A DNA stretch of 64,000 nt, from assembly GCA_041687435.1 (NCBI GenBank), contig JAWLBX010000012.1, forward strand, positions 1-64,000, given 5' to 3'. This DNA is from JACKII01 sp041687435 (GTDB taxonomy: Bacteria > Pseudomonadota > Alphaproteobacteria > Bin95). Numbering within the stretch: the stretch's first letter is position 1; every line of letters starts with the position of its first letter. Of the stretch, positions 43,553 to 52,229 are shown one piece after another. A program made the translations under genes and the position numbers. The notes below the pieces were generated by a model. The model saw only the letters and a list, made by a program, of their open reading frames with translations, was not told the DNA's origin and did no database searches.

Positions 43553-45994
43553 GTGACCAAGCAACCTTTTGAGTCCCAACTTCCCACAGCGCTGTGTGCA
43601 GCGGCACTGGGAACGCCGCGGCTGACGGCCCAACTGCGACCGACGCTCGGCCTTTGCCTGATGACCGCGGCCTGCATGGCAGCCACCGGCCCCGCCTTCG
43701 CGCAGGAAGACGGCACGATCATGCTGCCCGGCCTTGAGGTTGAAACAACCTCCCCGTCCGATGGCGCAGGCCAGGCCGGCACCAGCGGCTCCGGTGCGGC
43801 TGGTGCGGCGCACGACGGTGCGGCAGGCGAAGGTGACGGAACCGAAGCCGCCGGCAATGCTGCCGGCGGACCATCCGGCAACGGTACTGCGGCGAACGCC
43901 AATCCGTTTGCCGACCCGGATGCCCCCTGGAAGGTCGATCAGTCCGCCAGTTCCCGCATCCGCACGCCACTGATCGATACGCCTCATTCTGTGACAGCGA
44001 TCCCGAAAGAGGTGCTAGAGCAAAAGAACGCAACGTCGGTGCGGGAGTTGGCCCGCACGACACCCGGCATCACACTGGGCACCGGTGAAGGCGGCAACGC
44101 TTTCGGCGACGTGCTGTTCATCCGCGGTTTCAAGGCGACCAACGACGCCTTGATCGACGGTGTGCGCGACAGCGGTTCGACACTGCGCGAGAATTTCATG
44201 ACGGAGCAGGTGGAAATCCTGAAAGGCCCATCCGGCACGATTGCGGGCCGCGGCGTGACCGGTGGCGCCATCAACCTGGTAACCAAAAAGCCGACCCAGG
44301 ACGATTTCATCAATCCGGATATCACCGTGGGCACCGACGATCTGTTCCGCGGCACCATCGACGCCAACAAGGTGTTTTCGGAAGATTTCAGCGTCCGGGT
44401 CAATGCCATGGGGCAGATGAGCGACGTTGCCGGGCGCGAACATGTCTATGACAACCGTTGGGGCGCCTCGATTTCCGCTGAGGCCCGGCCCATCGAAGCC
44501 CTGACGGTCGGCCTGGACTACTACCATCTTTATATTGAGCAAATGCCCGATTGGGGTGTTCCGTGGGATGGGGTCGCGGGCAAGCCGGCAACGGAAAGCC
44601 TGGGCGTCAGCCGCGAAACATTCTATGGCATTCCGGACCGGGACTTTCAGGAAGCGAGCCAGGATGTCGGCACGCTGCGATTGGACTATGAAATCGGCGA
44701 CGGATTCGCCCTGTCCAACCGCACAAGGCTTTCGCAATCGCGCAACGACTATGTGCTGACCGGCCCATCCAGCGTCGACACCAGCGACCCCGACTCGCGC
44801 AACTGGACCGCGAATGTTTCGTTCAAGTCGAACAAACAAGAAAGTACCGTGCTGGCCAATATCAGCGAACTGACCTGGGTCGGTCGGCTGTTCGGCATCA
44901 AACACGACGCCATTGCCGGTGTTGAGTTGAGCCGCGAACAAATCGAAATGGACCGGTATGACGGCCTGACATCGGAGGACTACCTGCCGCCGCCCGGTGC
45001 GCGCGGCTGCGTTGTGAACCTGTACAACCCGGACCCGGTGGCATCCGGGTGCTGGAGCCCGAGCGACCCGCTGACGCTTAGCGGCGATCCAACCGACGTC
45101 GAAGTGGATACGATATCCGCCTTTGTCGGCGATGCGGTGGAAGTCTATCCGGGCGTCACACTGACCCTGGGCGCGCGCCTGGACCACTACGCCATCACGA
45201 AGGAAGGCACCGGCTTCAAATACAGCCGCGATGATCTGATATTCAACTGGAACGCCGGCGTCAGTTGGAAGCCCATGCCAAACGGCACGCTTTACGCGGC
45301 GGTCGCAACATCGACCAACCCGATGGGGCAGGAACTGGATGCCGGCGGCGGCTCTTATGGCGGCCTCGACGAGGCAGGCGAGCTTCTCGACCCCGAGCGT
45401 AACATCGCCTACGAGGCCGGCGTGAAATGGGCTTTCTTTGACGGAAACCTGATGACAACCGCATCGCTTTTCCGGACGGAGAAGGAAAACGCCCGGGAAA
45501 CGCAGGGTCGCGGCCCCACCGCCACCACCACCGCAAGCGGCGAATACTACGTCCAGGGCGTCGAATTCGGCATTGCCGGAAAGGTTCTGGATCAGTTGTC
45601 GCTCTATGGCGGCCTCTCGCTGATGGATTCAGAGGTCACATCGTCAGCCGATGCGGGAAGTATCGGCGAGAAACTGGCCAATATCGCACATCACCAGTTC
45701 AACCTGCTGGCCCGCTGGCAGATCACGGAGGATTTTGCGATCGGCGGTCAGGCGACATGGCGCGGCGAGATCGAAGGCGGCAGCCTGGCCGCAACCAACG
45801 GCAACACGTTGCCGTCCTTCTGGCGCTTCGATGCCATGGCGGAATACCAGCTGACGGAAAACGCCGCGCTAAACGTCACCGTCAACAACCTGACCGACGA
45901 AACCTACTACGACGCTTTCTATCGGTCCGGGTCGCCCTTCGCCTATGTCGCGCCAGGGCGGTCGGCCTATGTGAAGCTCAAAATGAACTTTTAG
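43553..45994 (+). CDS. TonB-dependent siderophore receptor (Fiu/PiuA type)
   Basis: This 813-residue outer-membrane receptor has a long signal peptide (cleavage near AFAQ-E), a Gly/Ala-rich linker and a plug domain (about 120-260: IDTPHSVTAIPKEVLEQ, VLFIRGFKATNDALIDGVRD, QVEILKGPSGTIAGRG). A 22-strand barrel follows, ending in KLKMNF with the C-terminal Phe needed for assembly. Plug type and the following PiuC gene match catecholate receptors such as Fiu and PiuA. The start: GGAG (43540-43543) abuts an ATG at 43544, too close to use, but is 9 bases from a GTG at 43553, which is preferred; the ATG would add three residues. Confidence 0.93.
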   Translation: MTKQPFESQLPTALCAAALGTPRLTAQLRPTLGLCLMTAACMAATGPAFAQEDGTIMLPGLEVETTSPSDGAGQAGTSGSGAAGAAHDGAAGEGDGTEAAGNAAGGPSGNGTAANANPFADPDAPWKVDQSASSRIRTPLIDTPHSVTAIPKEVLEQKNATSVRELARTTPGITLGTGEGGNAFGDVLFIRGFKATNDALIDGVRDSGSTLRENFMTEQVEILKGPSGTIAGRGVTGGAINLVTKKPTQDDFINPDITVGTDDLFRGTIDANKVFSEDFSVRVNAMGQMSDVAGREHVYDNRWGASISAEARPIEALTVGLDYYHLYIEQMPDWGVPWDGVAGKPATESLGVSRETFYGIPDRDFQEASQDVGTLRLDYEIGDGFALSNRTRLSQSRNDYVLTGPSSVDTSDPDSRNWTANVSFKSNKQESTVLANISELTWVGRLFGIKHDAIAGVELSREQIEMDRYDGLTSEDYLPPPGARGCVVNLYNPDPVASGCWSPSDPLTLSGDPTDVEVDTISAFVGDAVEVYPGVTLTLGARLDHYAITKEGTGFKYSRDDLIFNWNAGVSWKPMPNGTLYAAVATSTNPMGQELDAGGGSYGGLDEAGELLDPERNIAYEAGVKWAFFDGNLMTTASLFRTEKENARETQGRGPTATTTASGEYYVQGVEFGIAGKVLDQLSLYGGLSLMDSEVTSSADAGSIGEKLANIAHHQFNLLARWQITEDFAIGGQATWRGEIEGGSLAATNGNTLPSFWRFDAMAEYQLTENAALNVTVNNLTDETYYDAFYRSGSPFAYVAPGRSAYVKLKMNF

Positions 45995-46003
45995 AACGCG
46001 AAC

Positions 46004-46033
46004 CGCAGACGGTGGCAGCCGCCGCCGTCTGCG
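46004..46033 (+). other. Intergenic hairpin between receptor and piuC
   Basis: A perfect 9-base-pair repeat (CGCAGACGG and its complement) with a 12-base loop lies in the 78-base gap. No T-run follows. It may cap the receptor mRNA and lower expression of the downstream genes. Confidence 0.5.
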
Positions 46034-46072
46034 CACCGGCGTTGCGCTTCCTTCCCGAATGGACCTGCCCGC

Positions 46073-46756
46073 ATGTTAACTGTGATCCCCGCACTTCTAA
46101 GCGGGAACGAACTCGCCGCCATTCAAAGCATTTTGCAAGATGCACCCTGGAGCGACGGCCGGGTCACCGCGGGAGCGCAATCTGCCGAGGTGAAGCATAA
46201 CGAACAGCTTCCGGTTGGCTGCGCAGCAGAAACCGAAGCACAGCAAATTTTGTCAGGGGCACTCTCGCGCTCTGCTGTCTTTATGTCAGCCGCCCTGCCG
46301 AAGCGCATTTTACCGCCGATGTTCAACCGGTACCGGCACGGCGGAACATTCGGTGCCCATGTTGACAATGCCATCCGCATCATTCCCGGCGCCGGGGAAA
46401 CGATGCGGGCCGATCTTTCATGCACCGTGTTCCTGGAAAACCCGGATTCCTATGACGGTGGCGAATTGGTCATCCTCGACCGCTACGGAGACAAGCGGGT
46501 GAAGCTGCCAGCCGGGGATGCCGTGCTCTATCCATCCGACAGTCTTCACCATGTTACGCCAGTGACGGCAGGCGCGCGTGTTGCCTCGTTTTTCTGGGTA
46601 CAGAGCATGATTCGCGACGACGCCAAACGCGCAATGCTGTTCGACATGGACCAGACCGTGCAGGAGCTGTCTGCCGAACGCGGCGCCAACGATTCCGCGT
46701 GCCTGCGGTTGAGCGGAATTTACCACAATCTGATCCGGGCTTTTGCGGAGATCTGA
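46073..46756 (+). CDS. piuC: PKHD-type Fe(II)/2-oxoglutarate dioxygenase (PiuC/YbiX)
   Basis: The protein has 227 residues, the usual PiuC length. The iron ligands are visible: H96 and D98 in GAHVDNAI, the distal His at 159 or 160 in DSLHHVTPV, then the 2-oxoglutarate Arg in GARVASFFWVQS. The family is encoded next to Fiu/PiuA receptors in E. coli and Pseudomonas and helps use catecholate siderophores; its true substrate is unknown. It lies 78 bases after the receptor and 4 bases before exbB, so it is part of the iron operon. Confidence 0.94.
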   Translation: MLTVIPALLSGNELAAIQSILQDAPWSDGRVTAGAQSAEVKHNEQLPVGCAAETEAQQILSGALSRSAVFMSAALPKRILPPMFNRYRHGGTFGAHVDNAIRIIPGAGETMRADLSCTVFLENPDSYDGGELVILDRYGDKRVKLPAGDAVLYPSDSLHHVTPVTAGARVASFFWVQSMIRDDAKRAMLFDMDQTVQELSAERGANDSACLRLSGIYHNLIRAFAEI

Positions 46757-46760
46757 CATC

Positions 46761-47681
46761 ATGACGCCCGTTGCAATCCTCCTCGCCGCCATTCTGTTCG
46801 CCGGTTCGGCAGCGGCGCAGGAACCGCCCTCCCAGCCAATCGCAACCATGGAGTCCGACAGCCCCGGCGCGCAAGTGCCGCAGCCGGATGCAGCGGACCC
46901 AGGCTGGCCTGACGCGGTCTTTGCTGGCCTGCAGGAACAATTCGCTGCATCGCAAGGACATGGCGGAACCGGCGCGCACGATCTTTCGGCGATCGGCATG
47001 TTCATAGCAGCCGATATCGTTGTGAAGGCAATCATGATCATTCTTGCCCTGCTTTCGGTGCTGACCTGGGGCGTTTGGCTTTCCCGTCTGGCCGCACTGG
47101 CCCGCGGCCGCCGCCAGTTGCGCATGGCCTATCGCGCGCTCGACGAAGCCGGTTCATTGCCGGAAGCAATGGCCGACACGCAAACTTCCGGGAACCCGCT
47201 CTACCGGATGATTGCCGCCGCCATCCGCGAGCGCGAACGCTCCGCCGCCCCCGGCTTTCCGGTTGAGGGGATCAAGGCGCGCGCCGCCGCCCATCTCGGC
47301 CGGATCGAAGCCGCCGCGGCGCGCCGGATGCAGGCGGGATCCGGCATTCTGGCATCGATGGCATCGTCCGCCCCATTTATCGGGCTGTTTGGCACCGTTT
47401 GGGGCATCATGAACAGCTTCATCGGCATCGCTGGCAGCGGCACCACCAACCTCGCCGTCGTTGCGCCAGGCATCGCGGAGGCCTTGCTTGCCACGGCGCT
47501 TGGCTTGGCGGCCGCCATACCGGCAACCCTGTTCCACAACCACATTGCGCGCGGCATCGGCGGCTACCGGCTGATGCTTGCCGATGCGGCAGAACTCGCC
47601 ACGCGCACGCTGTCACGTGACCTGGACCGCCCTGGCGAAGCAGCCGAGATCGAAACTGCCGGCCAACGAAAGGCAGCCTGA
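46761..47681 (+). CDS. exbB: TonB energy-transducing protein ExbB
   Basis: This 306-residue protein belongs to the longer ExbB class with its own signal peptide (cleavage near SAAAQE) and a ~50-residue periplasmic linker. Three membrane helices follow: AIMIILALLSVLTWGVWLSR, then ASMASSAPFIGLFGTVWGIMNSF, then the GIAEALLATALGLAAAIPATLF segment with the family's proton-channel residues. ATG at 46761, 4 bases after piuC. It forms the stator with ExbD and powers TonB; genes exbD and tonB follow without gaps. Confidence 0.95.
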   Translation: MTPVAILLAAILFAGSAAAQEPPSQPIATMESDSPGAQVPQPDAADPGWPDAVFAGLQEQFAASQGHGGTGAHDLSAIGMFIAADIVVKAIMIILALLSVLTWGVWLSRLAALARGRRQLRMAYRALDEAGSLPEAMADTQTSGNPLYRMIAAAIRERERSAAPGFPVEGIKARAAAHLGRIEAAAARRMQAGSGILASMASSAPFIGLFGTVWGIMNSFIGIAGSGTTNLAVVAPGIAEALLATALGLAAAIPATLFHNHIARGIGGYRLMLADAAELATRTLSRDLDRPGEAAEIETAGQRKAA

Positions 47682-47684
47682 GCC

Positions 47685-48119
47685 ATGGCCGGACCGATCC
47701 ACGATTGCGATGAGCCGGTCGAAACGGCGGAGATCAACATCACACCGTTCATCGACGTCATGCTGGTGCTGCTGATCATTTTTATGATCGCAGCACCGCT
47801 TTCCACCGTCGATGTGCCGGTGGAACTGCCGGTTGCGACGGCCCGTCCGGCTCCGCGCCCAGCAGAACCGGTGTTTGTAACGATCCGCGAGGACGGGGAG
47901 GTCAGCGTCGGCGAGACCGCGGTACCAATGGAAGACCTATTGCAGAGGATCGAACTGGTCACGCGGCTGGACCGCGACACCCGGTTGTATCTGCGGGCTG
48001 ACCGCGCCGTGCCATACGGCGAGTTGATGTCGGTCCTGAACAAGCTCCGCGTCGGTGGGTATTTGAAGGTCGGGCTCGTCGGGCTTGAAGCCACCCAGCA
48101 GGCAAAGGCGGCGCAATGA
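47685..48119 (+). CDS. exbD: TonB energy-transducing protein ExbD
   Basis: This 144-residue protein has a short cytosolic N-terminus, one helix with the essential Asp in INITPFIDVMLVLLIIFMIAA, and a periplasmic domain ending in VGLVGLEAT. It overlaps tonB by 4 bases (ATGA). Standard stator partner of ExbB. Confidence 0.95.
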   Translation: MAGPIHDCDEPVETAEINITPFIDVMLVLLIIFMIAAPLSTVDVPVELPVATARPAPRPAEPVFVTIREDGEVSVGETAVPMEDLLQRIELVTRLDRDTRLYLRADRAVPYGELMSVLNKLRVGGYLKVGLVGLEATQQAKAAQ

Positions 48120-48940
48120 GCCTTGCCGACCCACGGCCAGGGCATGCTTTCGGCATTGCCATGCTCGGATTGGGGTTCAGTGTTGCGCTGCATCTTGTCG
48201 GTGGGGCCGGCATTCTGGACGCAGCCGCTCCTTCGCCCGAACAGCCACCGCAGGGCATAGAGGGTGCATTCCTCGTGTCGCTGGATGTGCCGATGGATGC
48301 TGCGGCCGCGCCCGCCCATGACGCCCCGCACGGCGAAACCGTACCGGAAATCGCGGCGGCACCGCAGCCGCAGCCCGAAGAGGCAACTGCCGCGCGGGTC
48401 GTCGAAGAACCGCCCATGCAAACGACTCCCTACACGGTCAAAGACCCGGAACTGGCATTCAAGATCGCAAACCCCGATCAGGAAAAGGCCAGCGAACGGG
48501 AAGCGGAACGCGTGCCGGTCAAACAGCCAGAAACACACGCTCCGCCTCTGCCGCCCAGCCGCGCCGCCCGGCCGCCGCCCGCCACCGGAAAGAGGTACGA
48601 ACAGGCTTTGGCCGCGGCGAAGCAGGAAGGGTTGGAGCGGGAGCGGCGGCGCCAGTTGGCAGAATGGCAGCGCAAGCTCGCGCTGGCATTGGATGCGCTG
48701 AAGACCTATCCGGCCGAGGCCAGAGACGACCGCGCCGAAGGCCGGGCGGTACTGCGCTTCACAATCGACCGCCAGGGCCGGCTGGTTCGCTCAACCCTCC
48801 AGGAAAGCGCCGGTCATCCGGCCCTTGACGCAGCCGCGCTTGGCATTCTGAAACGGGCAGGCCGGTTGCCGCCGCCGCCGTCGCACCTGACGGGCGACCG
48901 ATTCGAGATCGCCGTACCGGTCACATACCGGGTGCGCTGA
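48116..48940 (+). CDS. tonB: Energy transducer TonB
   Basis: The protein has 274 residues. An N-terminal membrane helix (about residues 10-33) is followed by a Pro/Ala/Glu-rich periplasmic span (about 40-175) and a C-terminal TonB domain (about 190-274) with YPAEARDDRAEGRAVLRFTI and ending VPVTYRVR. It transmits the ExbBD-driven force to the TonB box of the Fiu-type receptor and others. Last gene of the piuC-exbB-exbD-tonB run. Confidence 0.94.
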   Translation: MSLADPRPGHAFGIAMLGLGFSVALHLVGGAGILDAAAPSPEQPPQGIEGAFLVSLDVPMDAAAAPAHDAPHGETVPEIAAAPQPQPEEATAARVVEEPPMQTTPYTVKDPELAFKIANPDQEKASEREAERVPVKQPETHAPPLPPSRAARPPPATGKRYEQALAAAKQEGLERERRRQLAEWQRKLALALDALKTYPAEARDDRAEGRAVLRFTIDRQGRLVRSTLQESAGHPALDAAALGILKRAGRLPPPPSHLTGDRFEIAVPVTYRVR

Positions 48941-48943
48941 GTG

Positions 48944-50038
48944 TCAGGAGGCCGGCCGCAGCATGTCCGCCCGCACATCCGCCAGCGCCCGCAGACCGAG
49001 CAGCGCCATCGCAACCTCGAGTTCGTCTCGCAGGAGTCTCAGCACATGGCTGCTTCCCCTGGCCCCGGCGGCGGCAAGACCGTGCAGCAAGGGCCGGCCC
49101 ACCATCACGGCATGGGCGCCCAGAGCGCGGGCGATCAAGGCATCCTCTCCACGCCGCACGCCGCCGTCGACGATCACGGGGATCGCACCGGCAATTGCGG
49201 AGACGATCTCCGGCAACATGTCCAAGGCCGTGGGCAAGATATCGAGCAGACGGCCGCCATGGTTCGACACGACAACACCGTCCGCACCATGGGCAACCGC
49301 GCGCCGTGCATCGGCTGGGTTGAGTATGCCCTTCAGGATCAGCGGCAGGCGCGTTGCATCGCGCAGCCTGGCGATATCGTCCCAGCCGGGCGCAATCGCG
49401 AACAACCGGTCGAATACCTGGCTTTCGCCTTCCGCCAGGGCCGGAAGGTCTGGCGGCGCAAAGCGGGACAGGTGGACCGGCGCAATCCCTTCCGGCAAAC
49501 GGAAGCCCGCGCGGATTTCCCGCGGACGTGGCGGCGTGAGGGGCATATCGACGGTAACGACGATGGCAGAGCAGCCGGCAGCCTCCGCCCGTTTCAACAA
49601 GGCCAGCGACTGCGAAAATTCATGCCGCGGATACAACTGAAACCACAACGGGCCGGGGGAAAGCCGCGCAATGTCCTCGATAGCAATACTCGACTCGGTC
49701 GAAACTGTCATGATTCCGCCCTGCGCCGCGGCGGCGAGTGCAACGGCCACCTCCCCTTCTTCGTGGGCAAGCCGCTGCAGCGCCATCGGCGCGACGATGA
49801 ACGGGTGGGCCGCGTCCACATCGAACAAACGGATTCCCGTGCCGCCGCCGGCAGCACGCCCGTTCAGCGCCTGGGGCAACAACCGCCAACGCCGCCATGC
49901 CGCAAGATTCGCAGCCAGCCCAACGCCCGCTCCGGCACCGCCGTTGAAATAGGCGTCCGTCATCGCCGTCAGATGTGGACGTGCCAGGGTTTCATAATCC
50001 GCCAACGAAAGCGGCATGAAAGCATGTTCAGAGGTCAT
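48944..50038 (-). CDS. FMN-dependent alpha-hydroxy-acid dehydrogenase/oxidase
   Basis: This 364-residue TIM-barrel flavoprotein belongs to the lactate/glycolate oxidase family. Motifs: PFIVAPMALQRLAHEEGEVA near the N-terminus, VVTVDMPLTPPRPREI, LILKGILNPADARRAV with the FMN Lys, and GVVVSNHGGRLLD, where His-Gly-Gly-Arg carries the catalytic His and substrate Arg. The ATG at 50038 is chosen from homology to the family N-terminus. It is convergent with tonB (4 bases apart) and divergent from hemP around a Fur-like palindrome. Substrate is not assignable; iron-responsive copies exist in other proteobacteria. Confidence 0.92.
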   Translation of the reverse strand: MTSEHAFMPLSLADYETLARPHLTAMTDAYFNGGAGAGVGLAANLAAWRRWRLLPQALNGRAAGGGTGIRLFDVDAAHPFIVAPMALQRLAHEEGEVAVALAAAAQGGIMTVSTESSIAIEDIARLSPGPLWFQLYPRHEFSQSLALLKRAEAAGCSAIVVTVDMPLTPPRPREIRAGFRLPEGIAPVHLSRFAPPDLPALAEGESQVFDRLFAIAPGWDDIARLRDATRLPLILKGILNPADARRAVAHGADGVVVSNHGGRLLDILPTALDMLPEIVSAIAGAIPVIVDGGVRRGEDALIARALGAHAVMVGRPLLHGLAAAGARGSSHVLRLLRDELEVAMALLGLRALADVRADMLRPAS

Positions 50039-50099
50039 CTTGGCATCCGATCCGAGGTCCGAAGCGCCAACTGCCCGGCCTTTGCTGGACACTGGTGCC

Positions 50100-50140
50100 T
50101 GTATATTGATAATGCGAATGCATCTCACTATCAATATACA
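50100..50140. promoter_or_regulatory. Long Fur-like palindrome between the hydroxyacid dehydrogenase and hemP
   Basis: TGTATATTGATA (50100-50111) and its exact complement TATCAATATACA (50129-50140) flank a 17-base core ATGCGAATGCATCTCAC. The core plus inner arms (GATAATGCGAATGCATCTCACTATC region) has the GATAATGcGAATgcATCTCA look of a Fur box. The gap is 50039-50277. Its symmetry and position suit joint iron control of both divergent genes; the A/T-rich arms could supply a -10 element on each strand. Confidence 0.65.
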
Positions 50141-50277
50141 AAGGCAATGCTGAATTTCCCCGCCAGTTTGCATCACGGTCACGCGGACAAACCGGATGTC
50201 CAGTCACCTGGCCACACCGGCCCCAAAACCATCACGAAATTGGAGAGACCGTTGACAAGAATTCCGCAGGCGCCCGC

Positions 50278-50439
50278 ATGACGGACAAATCTCAACAACC
50301 GCACCCGGCGCCAGCAGCCACTCCCCGGGTCAATTCGCAGGAGCTGCTGCAGGATGGCCGGCGGATCATCATCGTGCATCGCGGCGAAGAATATGTGCTC
50401 CAGGTGACGCGGGCCGGCCGTCTGATCCTGACGAAATGA
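50278..50439 (+). CDS. hemP: Hemin uptake protein HemP
   Basis: This 53-residue protein matches HemP closely: RVNSQELLQDGRRIIIVHRG followed by EEYVLQVTRAGRLILTK, ending in the diagnostic LILTK. HemP is a small Fur-regulated protein found beside haem/iron uptake genes and promotes their expression in some rhizobia and burkholderias. An AGG lies 8 bases before the ATG. No haem receptor or ABC importer is adjacent; the nearest iron genes are the TonB block upstream. Too short for most gene-length cutoffs. Confidence 0.93.
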   Translation: MTDKSQQPHPAPAATPRVNSQELLQDGRRIIIVHRGEEYVLQVTRAGRLILTK

Positions 50440-50813
50440 TTCGATACGCCAATCGGGCGGCCAACAACAGGCCGCACATCCCGGAAAAAAGAATACGAAT
50501 CGTGGCCTACTCCAAATACCAGTCATAAATCGCGCCCGGGACGTTCAAGGGCAACCCGCATCCCTGCAAATCGGCAAATCGGGGTCTGAAGTTACACGGC
50601 TACCGATGGGCACAAAAATGATCGGTACTTGCAAGGCGCGCCCATATCCGGAATTACTCACGCTTACGAACAAAATCCGCCCCTGCTGGCGGCCATCACG
50701 CGATCCCGGTCTATGCTCATCCCGCGGTCGTTTCGCCGAGATCGAGCCCGGCCGAAGTATCCCATACGCCAGACTGCCCCCTCCCTTTAGGCTCGCCCAC
50801 AAGTTCCCCCGCA
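50440..50813. other. Intergenic stretch without a recognised feature
   Basis: These 374 bases between hemP and the HPP-CBS gene hold no credible reading frame on either strand; the longest frames have no ribosome site and atypical composition. No clear promoter or hairpin was recognised, apart from AT-rich patches around 50490-50530. Confidence 0.6.
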
Positions 50814-52097
50814 ATGCAACACAACGCTGATCTGATCCACTCCGACACACCCGCAGGCAACGCGCCTTCCAGCATCGGGCTTGAGGAGGGCGAGACGCTT
50901 GACCAGTCGTATCAGCGGCTGAGGCGGCTGGTACGGCTGCGCCGTGTTGCCCGCGCACTGGGGCCCGCAATGGCACGGCCGCGGGGAATGGAGCCACTGC
51001 GTGCCGCCATTGGTGCAGGCTTGGCGCTGACATTGTGCGGGCTGGTTCTCGCGAGTGCAGGGATAACGCTGGGCGACAACAGCGGCCTGATGCTGATCGC
51101 ACCGCTCGGGGCGACCGTGTTTCTGCTGTTCGCCGTTCCGAATTCACCGCTGGCCCAGCCATGGTCGGCGATCGTGGGCAACACGCTGTCGGCCCTGATT
51201 GCCGTAACCGTCTTGCGCCTGAACCTGCCGGTTGAGGCCAGCGCAGGCATTGCCGTATGCGCCGCCATCGCCGCGATGGCCGCCTGCCGCGCCATGCACC
51301 CACCCGGTGCAGCCATGGCGTTGGCGACGGTTCTCAGTGCATCGCTGGTCGACAATCTGGGCTACGGCTTCGTGCTGATGCCGGTCCTGTTCGACACCGT
51401 TCTGCTGGTTGGCTTCGCAACCATTTACAACCGCTTGACCGGCAGGAAATATCCCTACCGCCAACCCGCCGCGGAAAATGCTCACGCGACCGCCGATCCG
51501 GCGCCCGACCGCCGTTTGGGACTAACACCGGATGACCTGGCCGGCTTGCTGGCGCGCTTCAACCTCTCGGCCAATATCGGGGCGGAGGATTTCGGACACG
51601 TCCTTGCCGCCGCCGAGGAAGAAGCCACCCAGCGCCATTTCAACGGCCTGACCTGTGTTGCCGTCATGTCGCGCGATGTTGTTACCGTCCAACCGGATAC
51701 ACGGCTGCATATCATTGCCGAACTGTTCCGCCGCCATCGCGTCAAGACGCTGCCCGTCGTCGGCGCCGATGGCCGGTTGTCCGGGCTGGTTACGCAGGGC
51801 GATCTGATCTGGCATGCGCGGGGCCGCGGGTTCGGCCGGGCCTACAGATTCGCAGCGGCGGCCTCCCGTCTGGTGGGCCGCAAACGCGGACTAATCCTGC
51901 TGGCCCGGGACATCATGACGAGTCAGCCGCGCACGGTCTCGCCAAGCGCAGGCATCGGCGTATTGGTCCGGGTTCTTGCCGACGACGGCGTCCCGGCGGC
52001 ACCAGTTGTCAGCGGCGACCGCCTCGTCGGGATCGTCACCCGCTCGGATCTGCTGGCCGTGTTGGCGCGCCAGACGATTCTGGCCGGCGGCAGGTGA
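50814..52097 (+). CDS. HPP-family membrane protein with two CBS domains
   Basis: The protein has 427 residues. A cytosolic N-terminal ~60 residues precedes four helices with the family name motif in ACRAMHPPGAAMALAT (about residue 160), and a tandem CBS pair forms the C-terminal half (about 275-330: CVAVMSRDVVTVQPDT, KTLPVVGADGRLSGLVTQGD; and 360-425: DIMTSQPRTVSPSA, GIVTRSDLLAVL). HPP proteins are implicated in nitrite/anion movement in plants and cyanobacteria; the bacterial CBS fusions are common but little studied. CBS pairs bind adenosyl nucleotides and could gate the membrane part. Confidence 0.92.
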   Translation: MQHNADLIHSDTPAGNAPSSIGLEEGETLDQSYQRLRRLVRLRRVARALGPAMARPRGMEPLRAAIGAGLALTLCGLVLASAGITLGDNSGLMLIAPLGATVFLLFAVPNSPLAQPWSAIVGNTLSALIAVTVLRLNLPVEASAGIAVCAAIAAMAACRAMHPPGAAMALATVLSASLVDNLGYGFVLMPVLFDTVLLVGFATIYNRLTGRKYPYRQPAAENAHATADPAPDRRLGLTPDDLAGLLARFNLSANIGAEDFGHVLAAAEEEATQRHFNGLTCVAVMSRDVVTVQPDTRLHIIAELFRRHRVKTLPVVGADGRLSGLVTQGDLIWHARGRGFGRAYRFAAAASRLVGRKRGLILLARDIMTSQPRTVSPSAGIGVLVRVLADDGVPAAPVVSGDRLVGIVTRSDLLAVLARQTILAGGR

Positions 52098-52229
52098 TGA
52101 CAAAGTGACCGGAGGCCCGCGGCGGGCAAGGCCTCATGTTGCATTGTGGCTGGAGGCATGCTGGGCGCTTTGCCCAGCGGTCGCTTCAGCGCAATTTGCC
52201 AACAGGCGGGTTTCGGCTATGTCAGAAGC

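Noticed and set aside
50545..51303. 252-codon minus-strand frame between hemP and the HPP-CBS gene
   Set aside because: Arg/Pro/Ala-rich with no ribosome site or recognisable motif, and overlaps the HPP-CBS start.
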